Shown: piece by piece, positions 1 to 7,677 of the stretch
How the letters are laid out: every line of letters begins with the position of its first letter
Position numbering within the stretch: the stretch's first letter is position 1
Assembly (NCBI GenBank): GCA_030614035.1
Contig: JAUWKW010000011.1
Span: 1 to 13,534 of the forward strand
Direction of reading: 5' to 3'
DNA length: 13,534 nucleotides
Source of the DNA: Chromatiales bacterium
GTDB lineage: Bacteria > Pseudomonadota > Gammaproteobacteria > Steroidobacterales > GCA-2729495
Made by a program: the position numbers and the translations under genes
The notes under the pieces: generated by a model
Database searches by the model: none
What the model saw: the letters and a program-made list of their open reading frames with translations, nothing else
What the model was told of the DNA's origin: nothing

Positions 1-425
1 TGGAGATCACTGAAACCACTCTTATGGACGATAGCGGGCGAGCAACAAGGGTGCTCAGAGAACTACACGATCTCGGCCTGCACCTCGCAATCGATGATTT
101 CGGCACCGGTTATTCCTCAGTTAGCGCAGTTCAGCAATTCCCGATCGATACACTAAAGATCGACCGGTCATTTGTTTTCAATGCTGCAATGGACTCCGAC
201 GATGCCGCGATCGTCGCAGCAATCATTGAGATGGGTCGAAAGCTGAACATTGACGTGGTAGCGGAGGGCGTGGAATCCGAACAACAACTCGCAGTCATGC
301 GAAAATTAAATTGCAACCTGGTGCAGGGATTGCTGTTTGGCGAACCCATGACTGCAGCAGCTTTTCACGAATTACTGTCTGCCCAGCAACGCGGCGCCAA
401 CATGTACGAGGCGCTGATCGCCTGA
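1..425 (+). CDS. EAL-domain cyclic-di-GMP phosphodiesterase, C-terminal part (5' partial)
   Basis: The reading frame is already open at base 3, where codons give E-I-T-E followed by L-M, the conserved EAL stretch after the inner EAL motif. The gene therefore begins outside the window and has no start here. Further EAL landmarks follow in order: IDDFGTGYSS, the LKIDRSF lysine loop, VVAEGVE and VQGLLFGEP. The metal- and substrate-binding acidic residues, the Lys of KID and the Glu of AEGVE are all present, so the domain looks catalytically competent for hydrolysing cyclic di-GMP to pGpG. The end is a TGA at 423-425, about 25 residues past the QG motif, so nothing follows the EAL domain. Whether PAS, GGDEF or receiver domains precede it cannot be seen. 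Domain identity is certain; the sensory input is unknown. Confidence 0.95.
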   Translation, partial: EITETTLMDDSGRATRVLRELHDLGLHLAIDDFGTGYSSVSAVQQFPIDTLKIDRSFVFNAAMDSDDAAIVAAIIEMGRKLNIDVVAEGVESEQQLAVMRKLNCNLVQGLLFGEPMTAAAFHELLSAQQRGANMYEALIA

Positions 426-554
426 CGCTTAAAATCTGCCGCAACAATTTGCTGGCCCCTCGCAACAAGCCGAATTTATGGAGTTCCAACTCGACTTTTC
501 TCGGTGCGACAGAATTGACCAGACAACACAGCTGCGCGGGACGGGGCTTCGATT

Positions 555-582
555 TTGTCAAACCGATAATTGTTGCTATGCT
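555..582 (+). promoter_or_regulatory. Candidate sigma-70 promoter for the gene at 744
   Basis: TTGTCA at 555-560 matches five of six bases of the -35 consensus. TATGCT at 577-582 matches four of six of the -10 consensus, with a 16-base spacer. Transcription would start near 589 and leave a leader of roughly 155 bases. This rests on consensus matching only. Confidence 0.35.
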
Positions 583-602
583 TGGCTTTGACGACGGAAC
601 TG

Positions 603-661
603 GGGCTGGAAGCCGAAATGGTGGCGGAATCCAGCCCGCGTGGGGCATAATTCCCACCGCG
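603..661 (+). promoter_or_regulatory. Two adjacent stem-loops in the leader of the small exported protein
   Basis: The first stem is a perfect eight-base pairing, GGGCTGGA at 603-610 with TCCAGCCC at 630-637. Its loop can pair further through GCC (612-614) and GGC (623-625). The second stem starts at the same base: CGCGTGGG at 637-644 pairs with CCCA-C-CGCG at 653-661 with one bulged C and an eight-base loop. Neither is followed by a T-run, so they do not look like an intrinsic terminator. A structured 5' leader or a small RNA fits better. No known riboswitch family was recognised. Confidence 0.4.
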
Positions 662-743
662 AAACCGGGGTTTGGCTTTCGTCGAATAAATGAAATTTTT
701 CTCTACCGCCAACCATTGCGGGGATCCCCAAGGAACTACGTAG

Positions 744-1085
744 ATGAAGATGATTTGGCAAATTTTACTTACGCCGGTTGCCGCACTGATGTTGTCGTCG
801 GTGCACGCCGAGTGCGCCATTCCAGAAGTGGTTTCGGTACCGGACGGTGAAATCGCTGGTGAGGAAGAGATGGTTGCGGGACAGAAGCGTGTCAAACAGT
901 ACATGGCCAACATGCAGGCTTATCTGGATTGTATCGATGCAGAGAGCACAGCGAATGGCGAGAAACAGACTGATGAACAGCGTGTAGCGCACGTGCAAAT
1001 GTATAACGCCGGAGTTGACGCGATGGAAAGTCTCGCAGCGCAGTTCAACGACCAGGTAAAAGCCTACAAGGCCAGCAACAACTAA
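744..1085 (+). CDS. Small exported protein with two cysteines, function unknown
   Basis: The 113-residue product opens with a classical Sec signal peptide: Lys2, a hydrophobic core from about residue 4 to 19, and a likely signal peptidase I site after A22 (VHA before E23). The mature part is about 91 residues, acidic and Gln/Ala-rich, and probably mostly helical. It has just two cysteines, C24 and C63, which could form a disulfide in the periplasm. The motif around C63 is YLDCI. I have a faint memory of similar hypothetical proteins in gammaproteobacteria but can name no family or function. The start is well set by AGGA at 731-734, nine bases upstream of the ATG. It stands alone between the EAL gene and mdh, with hairpins on both sides, so it is probably its own transcription unit. 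Confidence 0.8.
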   Translation: MKMIWQILLTPVAALMLSSVHAECAIPEVVSVPDGEIAGEEEMVAGQKRVKQYMANMQAYLDCIDAESTANGEKQTDEQRVAHVQMYNAGVDAMESLAAQFNDQVKAYKASNN

Positions 1086-1118
1086 TTCCCTGACGCAGCC
1101 GGAGGGTTTTCCAGCGTT

Positions 1119-1157
1119 CAGGCGGAGCAAATCCACGGCGTTTCGCCTTTCCGCCTG
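1119..1157 (+). terminator. Nested stem-loop between the exported protein and mdh, possible terminator
   Basis: CAGGCGGA at 1119-1126 pairs perfectly with TCCGCCTG at 1150-1157, and inside it GGCG (1137-1140) pairs with CGCC (1144-1147) around a TTT loop. The structure starts 34 bases after the stop of the upstream gene. Only a short run of four T (1162-1165) follows, so it is a weak intrinsic terminator at best; it could instead shape the mdh leader. Confidence 0.35.
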
Positions 1158-1224
1158 CAGCTTTTCCAGATAGCCCGGCCGCAACCCGTACGACAAAGGC
1201 TTTATCAACGGGAACACACCTACG

Positions 1225-2202
1225 ATGACTTCCGCAGTTCGAATCACGATCACAGGAGCAGCTGGCCAAATTGGTTATCAATTGGCGTTTCGAGTTGCCA
1301 GCGGGGATATATTCGGGCCGGATCAGCCCGTGATTCTCCAACTACTCGAAATTCCTCCAGCGTTGGATGCGCTGCAAGGTGTGCGGAAAGAACTCAGCGA
1401 CTGCGCATTCTCGACACTCGACAGCATAGTGGCGACGGATCAGGCCGATGTCGCATTTCGCGATACCAACTACGCGCTTCTGGTCGGAGCGAAGCCACGC
1501 GGCGCCGGCATGGAGCGAGCGGATCTATTACTCGGCAATGCGAAAATATTTTCGGTTCAGGGAAAAGCACTTAATGAACATGCCAGTCGTGAAGTCAAGG
1601 TGCTCGTGGTGGGTAACCCTGCGAATACGAACGCTCTGATCGCGCAAAAGAACGCTCCGGACCTCATGCCCGCCAACTTCACCGCGATGACCAGGCTCGA
1701 TCACAACCGGGCCATGGCACAGCTAGCGAAGAAAACCCGGGTTCACACAAAATCAATAAAGAAGATGGCGATCTGGGGCAACCACTCATCGACACAATAC
1801 CCCGATCTCGGTCACGCCACCGTCGATGGCCGGCTGGCTGTCGATTTGGTCGACCCCGCGTGGACTACCGACGAATTCATCCCGGCAGTCCAGCAACGAG
1901 GTGCAGAAATTATCAAGGCACGGGGTGCGTCAAGTGCTGCATCTGCGGCGTCCGCCGCCATTGATCACGTTCGTGATTGGGTTCGAGACACACCGTCGGG
2001 TGATTGGGTCAGCATGGCGGTTCCTGCGGATGGAAGTTATGGAATCTCGGAGGGGGTCATCTACTCTTTCCCGGTCACCTGCACCGCGGGCGCTTATCAA
2101 ATTGTGCAGGATCTTGAAATCAATGAATTCAGTCGCGCTTGCCTGGACGCAACTGATGCTGAATTGCGGGAGGAGCGGGCCGCTGTGGCCGACCTTCTGT
2201 AA
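1225..2202 (+). CDS. mdh: Malate dehydrogenase, type 2 (cytosolic-like)
   Basis: This enzyme of the TCA cycle interconverts malate and oxaloacetate with NAD(H) in the cytoplasm. The 325 residues match the usual length of the type 2 family (about 325-330). The dinucleotide-binding loop GAAGQIG lies at residues 11-17. The substrate arginines sit in the mobile loop [11 protein letters not shown] (R92, R98). The motif TRLDHNR supplies R157 and D159, and IWGNHS supplies the proton-relay His187. All key residues are intact, and the arginine-containing loop separates it from lactate dehydrogenase. The ATG at 1225 is the natural start because the beta strand leading to GAAGQIG begins five residues later; GGGAA at 1210-1214 is a modest ribosome-binding site. 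It appears to be transcribed alone, with 139 bases before it and about 200 after. An Ala/Ser-rich patch near residues 235-247 is usual for this family. Confidence 0.96.
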   Translation: MTSAVRITITGAAGQIGYQLAFRVASGDIFGPDQPVILQLLEIPPALDALQGVRKELSDCAFSTLDSIVATDQADVAFRDTNYALLVGAKPRGAGMERADLLLGNAKIFSVQGKALNEHASREVKVLVVGNPANTNALIAQKNAPDLMPANFTAMTRLDHNRAMAQLAKKTRVHTKSIKKMAIWGNHSSTQYPDLGHATVDGRLAVDLVDPAWTTDEFIPAVQQRGAEIIKARGASSAASAASAAIDHVRDWVRDTPSGDWVSMAVPADGSYGISEGVIYSFPVTCTAGAYQIVQDLEINEFSRACLDATDAELREERAAVADLL

Positions 2203-2398
2203 GCAACGATTCGGATTGGATCTGTCAAGCTGGCAACATACCGTAGTGTTGGCCCGCTGAACTCTAATCAATTGTAGTTAGTGAGTATTGCGTCCTGCCC
2301 GCCGGGCACTGGCATGCGGTATAGTTGCAATAGCAAACCTGAACGTCCGCCTAACCGTGAGGCGAGCGACAAAGCCTAACTCCGAAACAATACTCGTT

Positions 2399-2413
2399 AA
2401 GGAAATTCTTTTG
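2399..2413 (+). promoter_or_regulatory. Ribosome-binding site that fixes a TTG start for fadE
   Basis: AAGGAAA at 2399-2405 sits seven bases before TTG at 2411. The encoded N-terminus from this TTG is a membrane segment like that of E. coli FadE. The open frame continues upstream to another TTG at 2288, but those 41 extra residues are Arg-rich, resemble nothing in the family and lack a comparable ribosome-binding site. Confidence 0.7.
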
Positions 2414-4984
2414 GCAAGTTTGATCTGGTTTTTGCTGTTCGTAAGTGTGTTAGTCACCATCGCTTACCGGCGTACGGACCTCAAAACGTCCACTCTCGTA
2501 ATCGGCGTCGCTCTGTTTATTTATTGGTATTTTGGAGCCGGACACTTTGTCTGGTTCATTCTGCTGTGGATTGGCTACGCCGGCCTGGTTGCGCTAAACG
2601 TTGACGACCTCCGCAGGAATAAGATCACCGCCCCGTTGTTCGAAACCTACAAAACCATGGTTCCAAACCTGTCAACCACGGAGCGCGAAGCTCTTGAGGC
2701 TGGGACCGTGTGGTGGGATGGAGAACTTTTTACGGGCATGCCCAACTGGGAAATACTGATGTCGCTGCCGCCGCCGCAACTGACGGACGAGGAGCAAGCT
2801 TTTCTTGACGGACCAACTGAGAAACTCTGCGAGATGCTCGACGACTGGGAAATCAGCCATGAACTAGCCGATATGCCAAAGCCAGTCTGGGACTACATCA
2901 AAAAAGAGCGCTTTTTCGCGCTGATCATCCCTGAGGAGTACGGGGGATTGGGATTCTCACCGGTCGCGACTTCCATGGTGCTGGTCAAGATATCCAGTCG
3001 GAACATTGTGGCCGCATCAACGATAGGGGTACCGAACTCGCTGGGCCCAGCCGAGTTGTTGATCCATTACGGCACTGAAGAACAGAAGAACAGGTATCTC
3101 CCAGGGCTGGCACGGGCTGATGAGATTCCTTGTTTTGCTCTGACGGCGCCTCGGGCCGGCTCGGATGCTGCTGCGATTCCCGATACCGGTGTGGTCACAA
3201 AAGGAATCTTCGATGGTCGGGAAATCGTCGGCATAAGACTGAATTGGGACAAGCGGTACATCACGCTGGCGCCGATCGCGACAGTCCTGGGCCTCGCATT
3301 CAAATTGTATGACCCGGATCATTTGATGGGTGACGAGGATGAGTATGGTATTACCGCGGCCCTGATTCCGACAGACACGCCAGGCGTGGAAACTGGAAAG
3401 CGGCATCTGCCTCTGGATGTGCCCTTTCAGAACGGTCCCACGCGGGGCAAAGACGTGTTTGTTCCTCTGGATTTCATTATCGGCGGCCCTGAGCGGGCGG
3501 GCCAAGGCTGGAAGATGCTGGTCGAGCTGCTATCGGCGGGCCGCGGTATTACTCTGCCATCGAACGCACTCGGGGGATCGAAGGCAGCCGTTTATGCCTC
3601 CGGTGCTTACACCCGTATTCGCAAACAGTTCAACCTTCCGATCGGGCAATTCGAAGGTGTCGGCGAAGCTCTGACGCGCATGGCTGGATACACCTACATC
3701 ATCAACTCCGGTTTGACCGTGACTGCCGGCGCCATTGGGTTGGGCGAAAAGCCAGCTGTTCCGTCAGCCATCCTGAAATACAGCTGCACAGAGCTCGGCC
3801 GCAAAATCGCCAACGACGCAATGGATGTTCATGGTGGAAAAGGGATCATGATGGGGCCTAAAAACTATCTCGCCCGAGGCTATGAAGCGGTGCCAATAGC
3901 GATCACCGTCGAAGGGGCCAACATCCTGACACGCAGCCTGATAATTTTTGGACAGGGTGCCATTCGTTGCCATCCGTTCGTATTAAAAGAAATGCAGGCT
4001 GCGCAGGACCCGGATTATGAAAGAGGCCTGCGCGAGTTCGATCAGTTGCTGTTCAGCCATGTTGGCAGTGCCATGAGCAATGCGGCGAGGTCTTTTTTTC
4101 TTGCGCTGACGCACGCCAAGCTCAGCGATACCCCAATCGAAGGATCGACCCAACGTTACTATCAGCACATAAATCGATACAGCGCAGCCTTCGCCCTGAC
4201 AGCGGATATTGCGATGCTGGTTCTGGGCGGCAATCTGAAGCGCCGCGAATCACTTAGTGCCCGACTGGGTGATGTTTTCAGTTCCATCTACCTTGCAAGT
4301 CTCGTGCTCAAGCACTATGAGGACCAAGGCCGGCCCGAATCGGATCTGCCACTGGTGGAGTGGTCCTGCCGAACATTGCTATACCACGCCCAGGAGCAAT
4401 TGCACGGCTTCCTTCGCAACTTTCCAAACCGGTTTGTAGCCGCGACGTTGCGGTTCTGCCTATTTCCGCGCGGCCGGACCTACTTCGCGCCGTCCGATGC
4501 GCTTGGCGAAGATATCGTCAAACTGATTACTCACCCGACGGCAGCCCGTGCCCGGCTGTGCGCAGGAATCTACAAAACTTCCGGTCCCGGAAACCCACTC
4601 GGGCAGTTGCAGGATGCCCTCGAAATGGCTGAGCAAATGACACCGCTAGAAAACAAAATTCGCGATGCGGAAAGGGCTGGTGTAATCACCGGGGAACATC
4701 CTCTCGACAAAATTGATCAGGCCGAAAAAAACGGGATCCTGACGAAGGAAGAGGCAAATCAACTGCGCATATACGATACCAAGGTGATGGACCTAATTGC
4801 CGTGGACGAATTTGATAGCCGCGAGCTTGGCACGAAAACCGCGGCGCCAAAGCGGAGTACAAAAAAGACTGCGTCAAAATCAGGCGCCGGACGTGCGAGC
4901 AAAGCTCGCAAAAAGGTGGGAAACCCCAAATCGAGCACCGCGAAACGTAAGTCCAGTAAATCGAAGGCCAGCCGTAGCAAATAG
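2411..4984 (+). CDS. fadE: FadE-type acyl-CoA dehydrogenase with lysine-rich C-terminal extension
   Basis: It catalyses the first step of fatty-acid beta-oxidation, FAD-dependent oxidation of acyl-CoA to trans-2-enoyl-CoA, and is probably held at the inner membrane by its N-terminal hydrophobic segments. The 857 residues run collinear with E. coli FadE (about 814). Two hydrophobic helices occupy roughly residues 2-55. Next come the family stretches GTVWWDGELF, GVPNSLGPAELL, PCFALTAPRAGSDA (around residues 240-253), WDKRYITLAPIATVLGLAFKL and NGPTRGKDVFVP. The motif VEGANILTR carries the probable catalytic base Glu501, and GQGAIRCHP and ARLGDVFSSIYLAS follow. The family-specific C-terminal domain is complete to about residue 805. 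The last 51 residues (807-857) are an added Lys/Arg/Ser/Ala tail with 19 basic residues, absent from E. coli FadE. The start is TTG at 2411. It lies between mdh and a lipoprotein gene, probably transcribed alone. Confidence 0.95.
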   Translation: MASLIWFLLFVSVLVTIAYRRTDLKTSTLVIGVALFIYWYFGAGHFVWFILLWIGYAGLVALNVDDLRRNKITAPLFETYKTMVPNLSTTEREALEAGTVWWDGELFTGMPNWEILMSLPPPQLTDEEQAFLDGPTEKLCEMLDDWEISHELADMPKPVWDYIKKERFFALIIPEEYGGLGFSPVATSMVLVKISSRNIVAASTIGVPNSLGPAELLIHYGTEEQKNRYLPGLARADEIPCFALTAPRAGSDAAAIPDTGVVTKGIFDGREIVGIRLNWDKRYITLAPIATVLGLAFKLYDPDHLMGDEDEYGITAALIPTDTPGVETGKRHLPLDVPFQNGPTRGKDVFVPLDFIIGGPERAGQGWKMLVELLSAGRGITLPSNALGGSKAAVYASGAYTRIRKQFNLPIGQFEGVGEALTRMAGYTYIINSGLTVTAGAIGLGEKPAVPSAILKYSCTELGRKIANDAMDVHGGKGIMMGPKNYLARGYEAVPIAITVEGANILTRSLIIFGQGAIRCHPFVLKEMQAAQDPDYERGLREFDQLLFSHVGSAMSNAARSFFLALTHAKLSDTPIEGSTQRYYQHINRYSAAFALTADIAMLVLGGNLKRRESLSARLGDVFSSIYLASLVLKHYEDQGRPESDLPLVEWSCRTLLYHAQEQLHGFLRNFPNRFVAATLRFCLFPRGRTYFAPSDALGEDIVKLITHPTAARARLCAGIYKTSGPGNPLGQLQDALEMAEQMTPLENKIRDAERAGVITGEHPLDKIDQAEKNGILTKEEANQLRIYDTKVMDLIAVDEFDSRELGTKTAAPKRSTKKTASKSGAGRASKARKKVGNPKSSTAKRKSSKSKASRSK

Positions 4985-5080
4985 CATGGCCGCGCGGCGA
5001 GAGGGACCGACCCATTCATGACACGATTGGGGAACCGGAGTACCATTGTCGGCCTTGCGCAATGCAACTGGAAAAAAACC

Positions 5081-5560
5081 ATGAGTCACAAAGTTATAGT
5101 CCTCTTGGCAGGTCTTGCGGTTCTGCTACTGGCGTGCGATTCCGCTCAAGATCAGCCGGCGACGGCCGCATCCGGAAGCACGAGCAGCCCAACCTCGGTG
5201 GCGCCGCGCACACCGGCTCCGACAAATGCCAGAGTTTTTATCGTTACGCCGGCGAATGGCGACACTGTGTCATCGCCTGTAGTGGTTCAATTTGGTCTTG
5301 AGGGGCTCAATGTTGCCCCGGCCGGAACGTACGAGCCAGAGACCGGACACCATCATCTGCTGATCGATACCCAGCTGCCAGCGGTGGACCTGCCTATCCC
5401 CGCAGACGAAAACCACATCCACTTCGGGAAGGGTCAGACAGAGACTGTCATCGAACTGACCCCGGGACCACATACGCTGCAGCTCCTGGTCGGTGATGGC
5501 AACCACGTGCCTCATCAGCAGCCGATCGCGTCCGAAACGATCACGATTACGGTCGAATAG
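5081..5560 (+). CDS. DUF4399 lipoprotein
   Basis: The 159-residue product starts with a lipoprotein signal peptide: a hydrophobic core then the lipobox LLAC, giving lipidated Cys19. Asp follows at +2, which in E. coli signals retention in the inner membrane. A Ser/Thr/Pro/Ala linker spans about residues 20-50. The remaining ~108 residues are a DUF4399 domain, recognised from ARVFIVTPANGD, the GHHHLLID motif (H90-H92), NHIHFGKGQTE (H112, H114) and PGPHTLQLLVGDGNH-PH (H131, H142, H145). The conserved histidines suggest metal binding, but the family has no established function that I know of. An ATG at 5018 in the same frame would put about 21 polar residues before the signal peptide, so 5081 was chosen; GGAAA at 5070-5074 is its ribosome-binding site. 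It is tail-to-tail with mvaK2. Confidence 0.88.
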   Translation: MSHKVIVLLAGLAVLLLACDSAQDQPATAASGSTSSPTSVAPRTPAPTNARVFIVTPANGDTVSSPVVVQFGLEGLNVAPAGTYEPETGHHHLLIDTQLPAVDLPIPADENHIHFGKGQTETVIELTPGPHTLQLLVGDGNHVPHQQPIASETITITVE

Positions 5561-5653
5561 ACGTTTGCGTCACGAACCGTCGGGGCGAAAGTACCGCCTG
5601 ACTCCGCCGTATGCGTCCGACTACTCGTTAAAGGCGCCCTGCGCTACCTCAAT

Positions 5654-6715
5654 TCAGCTCGCGGTGGCGCAAAACCCATCCGCGCCCAATTCCGCATCGG
5701 TAAACATAAACCCCTGACTCTGCAGCTCGGACTTCAGCTGAGCAATCGTTTCAGCGTTATCTGCAAATGCCATGCCACAATCCCCGCCGCCGGCACCTGT
5801 GGGTTTATAGACTGCTCCGCGTGCCGTAACCAACTGCTGCAGGGAGCGATGAGGAGGTGAGAATATTCCTATCATTGAGTCATTATCGTAGTTCTCCAAC
5901 TCGCGACTGTATTTTTTGATCATTGCCAGCAAGCGAACACTGTCATTGGCGCGCCACGCCGCCAGCGCAGTGATTGCGATGTCCTGCAGTGCGTTCATAT
6001 GCAACTGGTGGCGGTCCGGCGACTTGGCACGAAATGCCTTGGCCGAACCCAGCATGCTGATTGTAGAGGCAGGCACACCGGTCCATACCGGCAATGCAAA
6101 CAGTCCGTCGGGCCACGTCAGCGGTGTGACGCTGGGGATCGGCCCGGGCTTGGGTTCGAGTGCGATCACTCCACCGAATAGAGCGCTGGCAACATCAATG
6201 CCACTGCCCAACTGGCCCTGGAAGCGCCGGTGCCCCCTCAAGCAAATTTCCAGCAAATCAAGTTTGGCAACCTGCTCATCGGGGAATAGTCGGAGAAGTG
6301 CGCCGGTCACCGCCACCGAAACCGCGGCGCTGGAACCAAGTCCTAGTTTCAACGGTGTACCATCGTCTGCACAGCTGTAGAATGATTCAGAATTAATATG
6401 CAATTCGATGCCGGGCAAATCATTTAGCATAAGCCCGGATTCTGCCAAGGTCGCAACCGTTGCCTCCAAAAGCGTTCCACGATCTCCGACGTCCGGTTCA
6501 GTCCAGTCAATCCCGCCACGTGGCGTCCAGTGGAATGTAAATCTGGACTTATCGTTGCTAATTAAAAGCGTGCACTCGTCACTATCCCGCGACCGCAGCG
6601 AGACCCTGGCTCTGGTATCAACGGCAACGGCTATGGCTGGAGCGCCTTCCAGCACTGCGTACTCACCAATCAGTACCAGCTTGCCCGGAGCGTCAGTTTC
6701 GATGATTCCGGTCAT
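5654..6715 (-). CDS. mvaK2: Phosphomevalonate kinase
   Basis: This GHMP-family kinase converts mevalonate 5-phosphate to mevalonate 5-diphosphate with ATP in the cytoplasm, the penultimate step to isopentenyl diphosphate. The 353 residues are of normal length. Motif 1 is APGKLVLIGEYAVLEG (residues 9-24). The phosphate-binding motif 2 is GLGSSAAVSV (125-134). The active-site region LGSGIDVASALFGG spans 169-182. Motif 3 is PTGAGGGDCGMAF (305-317). The GGGDCG form of motif 3 is typical of phosphomevalonate kinases, whereas mevalonate kinases usually have GGGGC, so I prefer MvaK2 over MvaK1. Its ATG overlaps the TGA of mvaD in the sequence ATGA, implying translational coupling. Mevalonate kinase, HMG-CoA synthase and HMG-CoA reductase are not in the window and must be elsewhere if the pathway is complete. 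Confidence 0.88.
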   Translation of the reverse strand: MTGIIETDAPGKLVLIGEYAVLEGAPAIAVAVDTRARVSLRSRDSDECTLLISNDKSRFTFHWTPRGGIDWTEPDVGDRGTLLEATVATLAESGLMLNDLPGIELHINSESFYSCADDGTPLKLGLGSSAAVSVAVTGALLRLFPDEQVAKLDLLEICLRGHRRFQGQLGSGIDVASALFGGVIALEPKPGPIPSVTPLTWPDGLFALPVWTGVPASTISMLGSAKAFRAKSPDRHQLHMNALQDIAITALAAWRANDSVRLLAMIKKYSRELENYDNDSMIGIFSPPHRSLQQLVTARGAVYKPTGAGGGDCGMAFADNAETIAQLKSELQSQGFMFTDAELGADGFCATAS

Positions 6716-7677
6716 TCAACGATGCGTGCGCCTTCGCCAAGTTTGCTGGAAATGACACGTAATACGCCTGGCACGCTCTCCAGCGATTCCCTGACCATTT
6801 CAGAGTTTTCCGGCAAACAAAACGCTTTTAGTTGAGGTCCTGCATCTATGGAGAAGAACGTTGATACCCCGCTTTTCCTCAGTTCCCGGATGTTCTGTGC
6901 ACATTCAAGTGTCGCGCCTGACCAGTAAAGTAACGGTGGACTGGACGTCATCGCAACAGCATGCATCTTCAGGCAACTACGTTCTGCTAGTTCGCCTAAC
7001 TTCTCGAAATCTCTTTTCTCGATGTTCGCAACGGCCGCCTGAAGATCCGCATCATGCGTTTCTACCCAACGCGAGAAATAAGGAGAAGTCGTTCGGCTCG
7101 ATTCCATGCCATCCGTCGAACTTACCTTTTTGGGAGCGTCCGACGTCACTGCGATCATGATCGACCATGGCCACGTTTCCGGGGCGAGCACAGAGCTACA
7201 GCGAGTACCGCCGCCAGAATCATTTTCCAATAGCACGAAACCGCCGAATAGCGAGCGAGGTGCCGAGCCAGAACTGATACGCGCTAAATCTACCAATTCA
7301 TCCGCTCCAAGGTTCAGTTCCAGTGCACGATCAGCGGCCACAACCAACGCAGCGAACCCGGAGGCGGATGAAGCGAGGCCAGCTCCGGTAGGAAAATCGT
7401 TCGCGGTGGTTACGATTGCCTTGTGCGCGATCCCAGCCTTTTCACGGAATCGATCCAGGCAATTTTCAACCCGGCGATTGGCAGAATCAGCCTCCTGCTC
7501 GTTGATATACACCCGATCCGCGTTCAGCGTGGCGTCGAACTCTACCGTTGTGCGAGTCCCGATGGAACCCAGCGTTACCGATAGTGAACCGACTGCCGGC
7601 AAGTTCAGGTCGCAGTCGCGCTTGCCCCAATACTTGATCAGTGCAATATTTGGCTGCGCTATAGCAGTCGCTCGCAT
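6712..7677 (-). CDS. mvaD: Diphosphomevalonate decarboxylase
   Basis: A GHMP-superfamily enzyme that phosphorylates and decarboxylates mevalonate 5-diphosphate to isopentenyl diphosphate. The 321-residue product has the family hallmarks: QPNIALIKYWGKRD (8-21), a Ser-rich ATP loop PTGAGLASSASGFAA (96-110), SSGSAPRSLFGGF (135-147), the SSTDGM loop (186-191), and SIDAGP with the catalytic Asp278. That Asp argues for true decarboxylase rather than mevalonate 3-kinase activity. Small departures are Pro140 where many homologues have Cys, and Gln282 where Asn is usual. I chose ATG at 7677 because the protein then begins MRATAIAQPN, as in the family; an in-frame TTG at 7692 would add five residues. 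The ribosome-binding site is weak. It is the first gene of a two-gene unit with mvaK2 and is divergent from ispA. Confidence 0.93.
   Translation of the reverse strand: MRATAIAQPNIALIKYWGKRDCDLNLPAVGSLSVTLGSIGTRTTVEFDATLNADRVYINEQEADSANRRVENCLDRFREKAGIAHKAIVTTANDFPTGAGLASSASGFAALVVAADRALELNLGADELVDLARISSGSAPRSLFGGFVLLENDSGGGTRCSSVLAPETWPWSIMIAVTSDAPKKVSSTDGMESSRTTSPYFSRWVETHDADLQAAVANIEKRDFEKLGELAERSCLKMHAVAMTSSPPLLYWSGATLECAQNIRELRKSGVSTFFSIDAGPQLKAFCLPENSEMVRESLESVPGVLRVISSKLGEGARIVE

Larger units (their letters stand above)
426..743. other. Non-coding stretch between the EAL gene and the small exported protein
   Basis: This 318-base stretch has no convincing gene. Frames that stay open here lack a ribosome-binding site and look unlike any protein I recognise. 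It holds a plausible sigma-70 promoter (555-582), two adjacent stem-loops (603-661), and a ten-base palindrome GGGGATCCCC (720-729) directly before the ribosome-binding site of the next gene. It is best read as the promoter and long leader of the gene at 744, though a small RNA cannot be excluded. Confidence 0.5.

Noticed and set aside
311..850. Long open frame across the EAL end and the intergenic stretch
   Set aside because: It has no recognisable protein, overlaps two real genes in another frame and has no good ribosome-binding site.
2310..2329. Possible sigma-54 promoter (TGGCAT ... TTGC) before fadE
   Set aside because: The distance between GG and GC is 14 bases instead of the required 10.
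2330..2346. Possible fatty-acid regulator (PsrA-like) operator around GCAAACCTGAACG
   Set aside because: There is no matching inverted half-site; one half alone is chance-level.
2349..2402. GCCTAAC-like repeats (2350-2356, 2374-2380) with GTTAAGG downstream, resembling integron attC core sites
   Set aside because: The spacing is far shorter than an attC site, GTTAAGG breaks the GTTRRRY consensus, and no integrase or cassette array is near.
5561..5653. Bidirectional terminator between the DUF4399 gene and mvaK2
   Set aside because: Only four- to five-base pairings without T-runs are visible in these 93 bases, so nothing was annotated.
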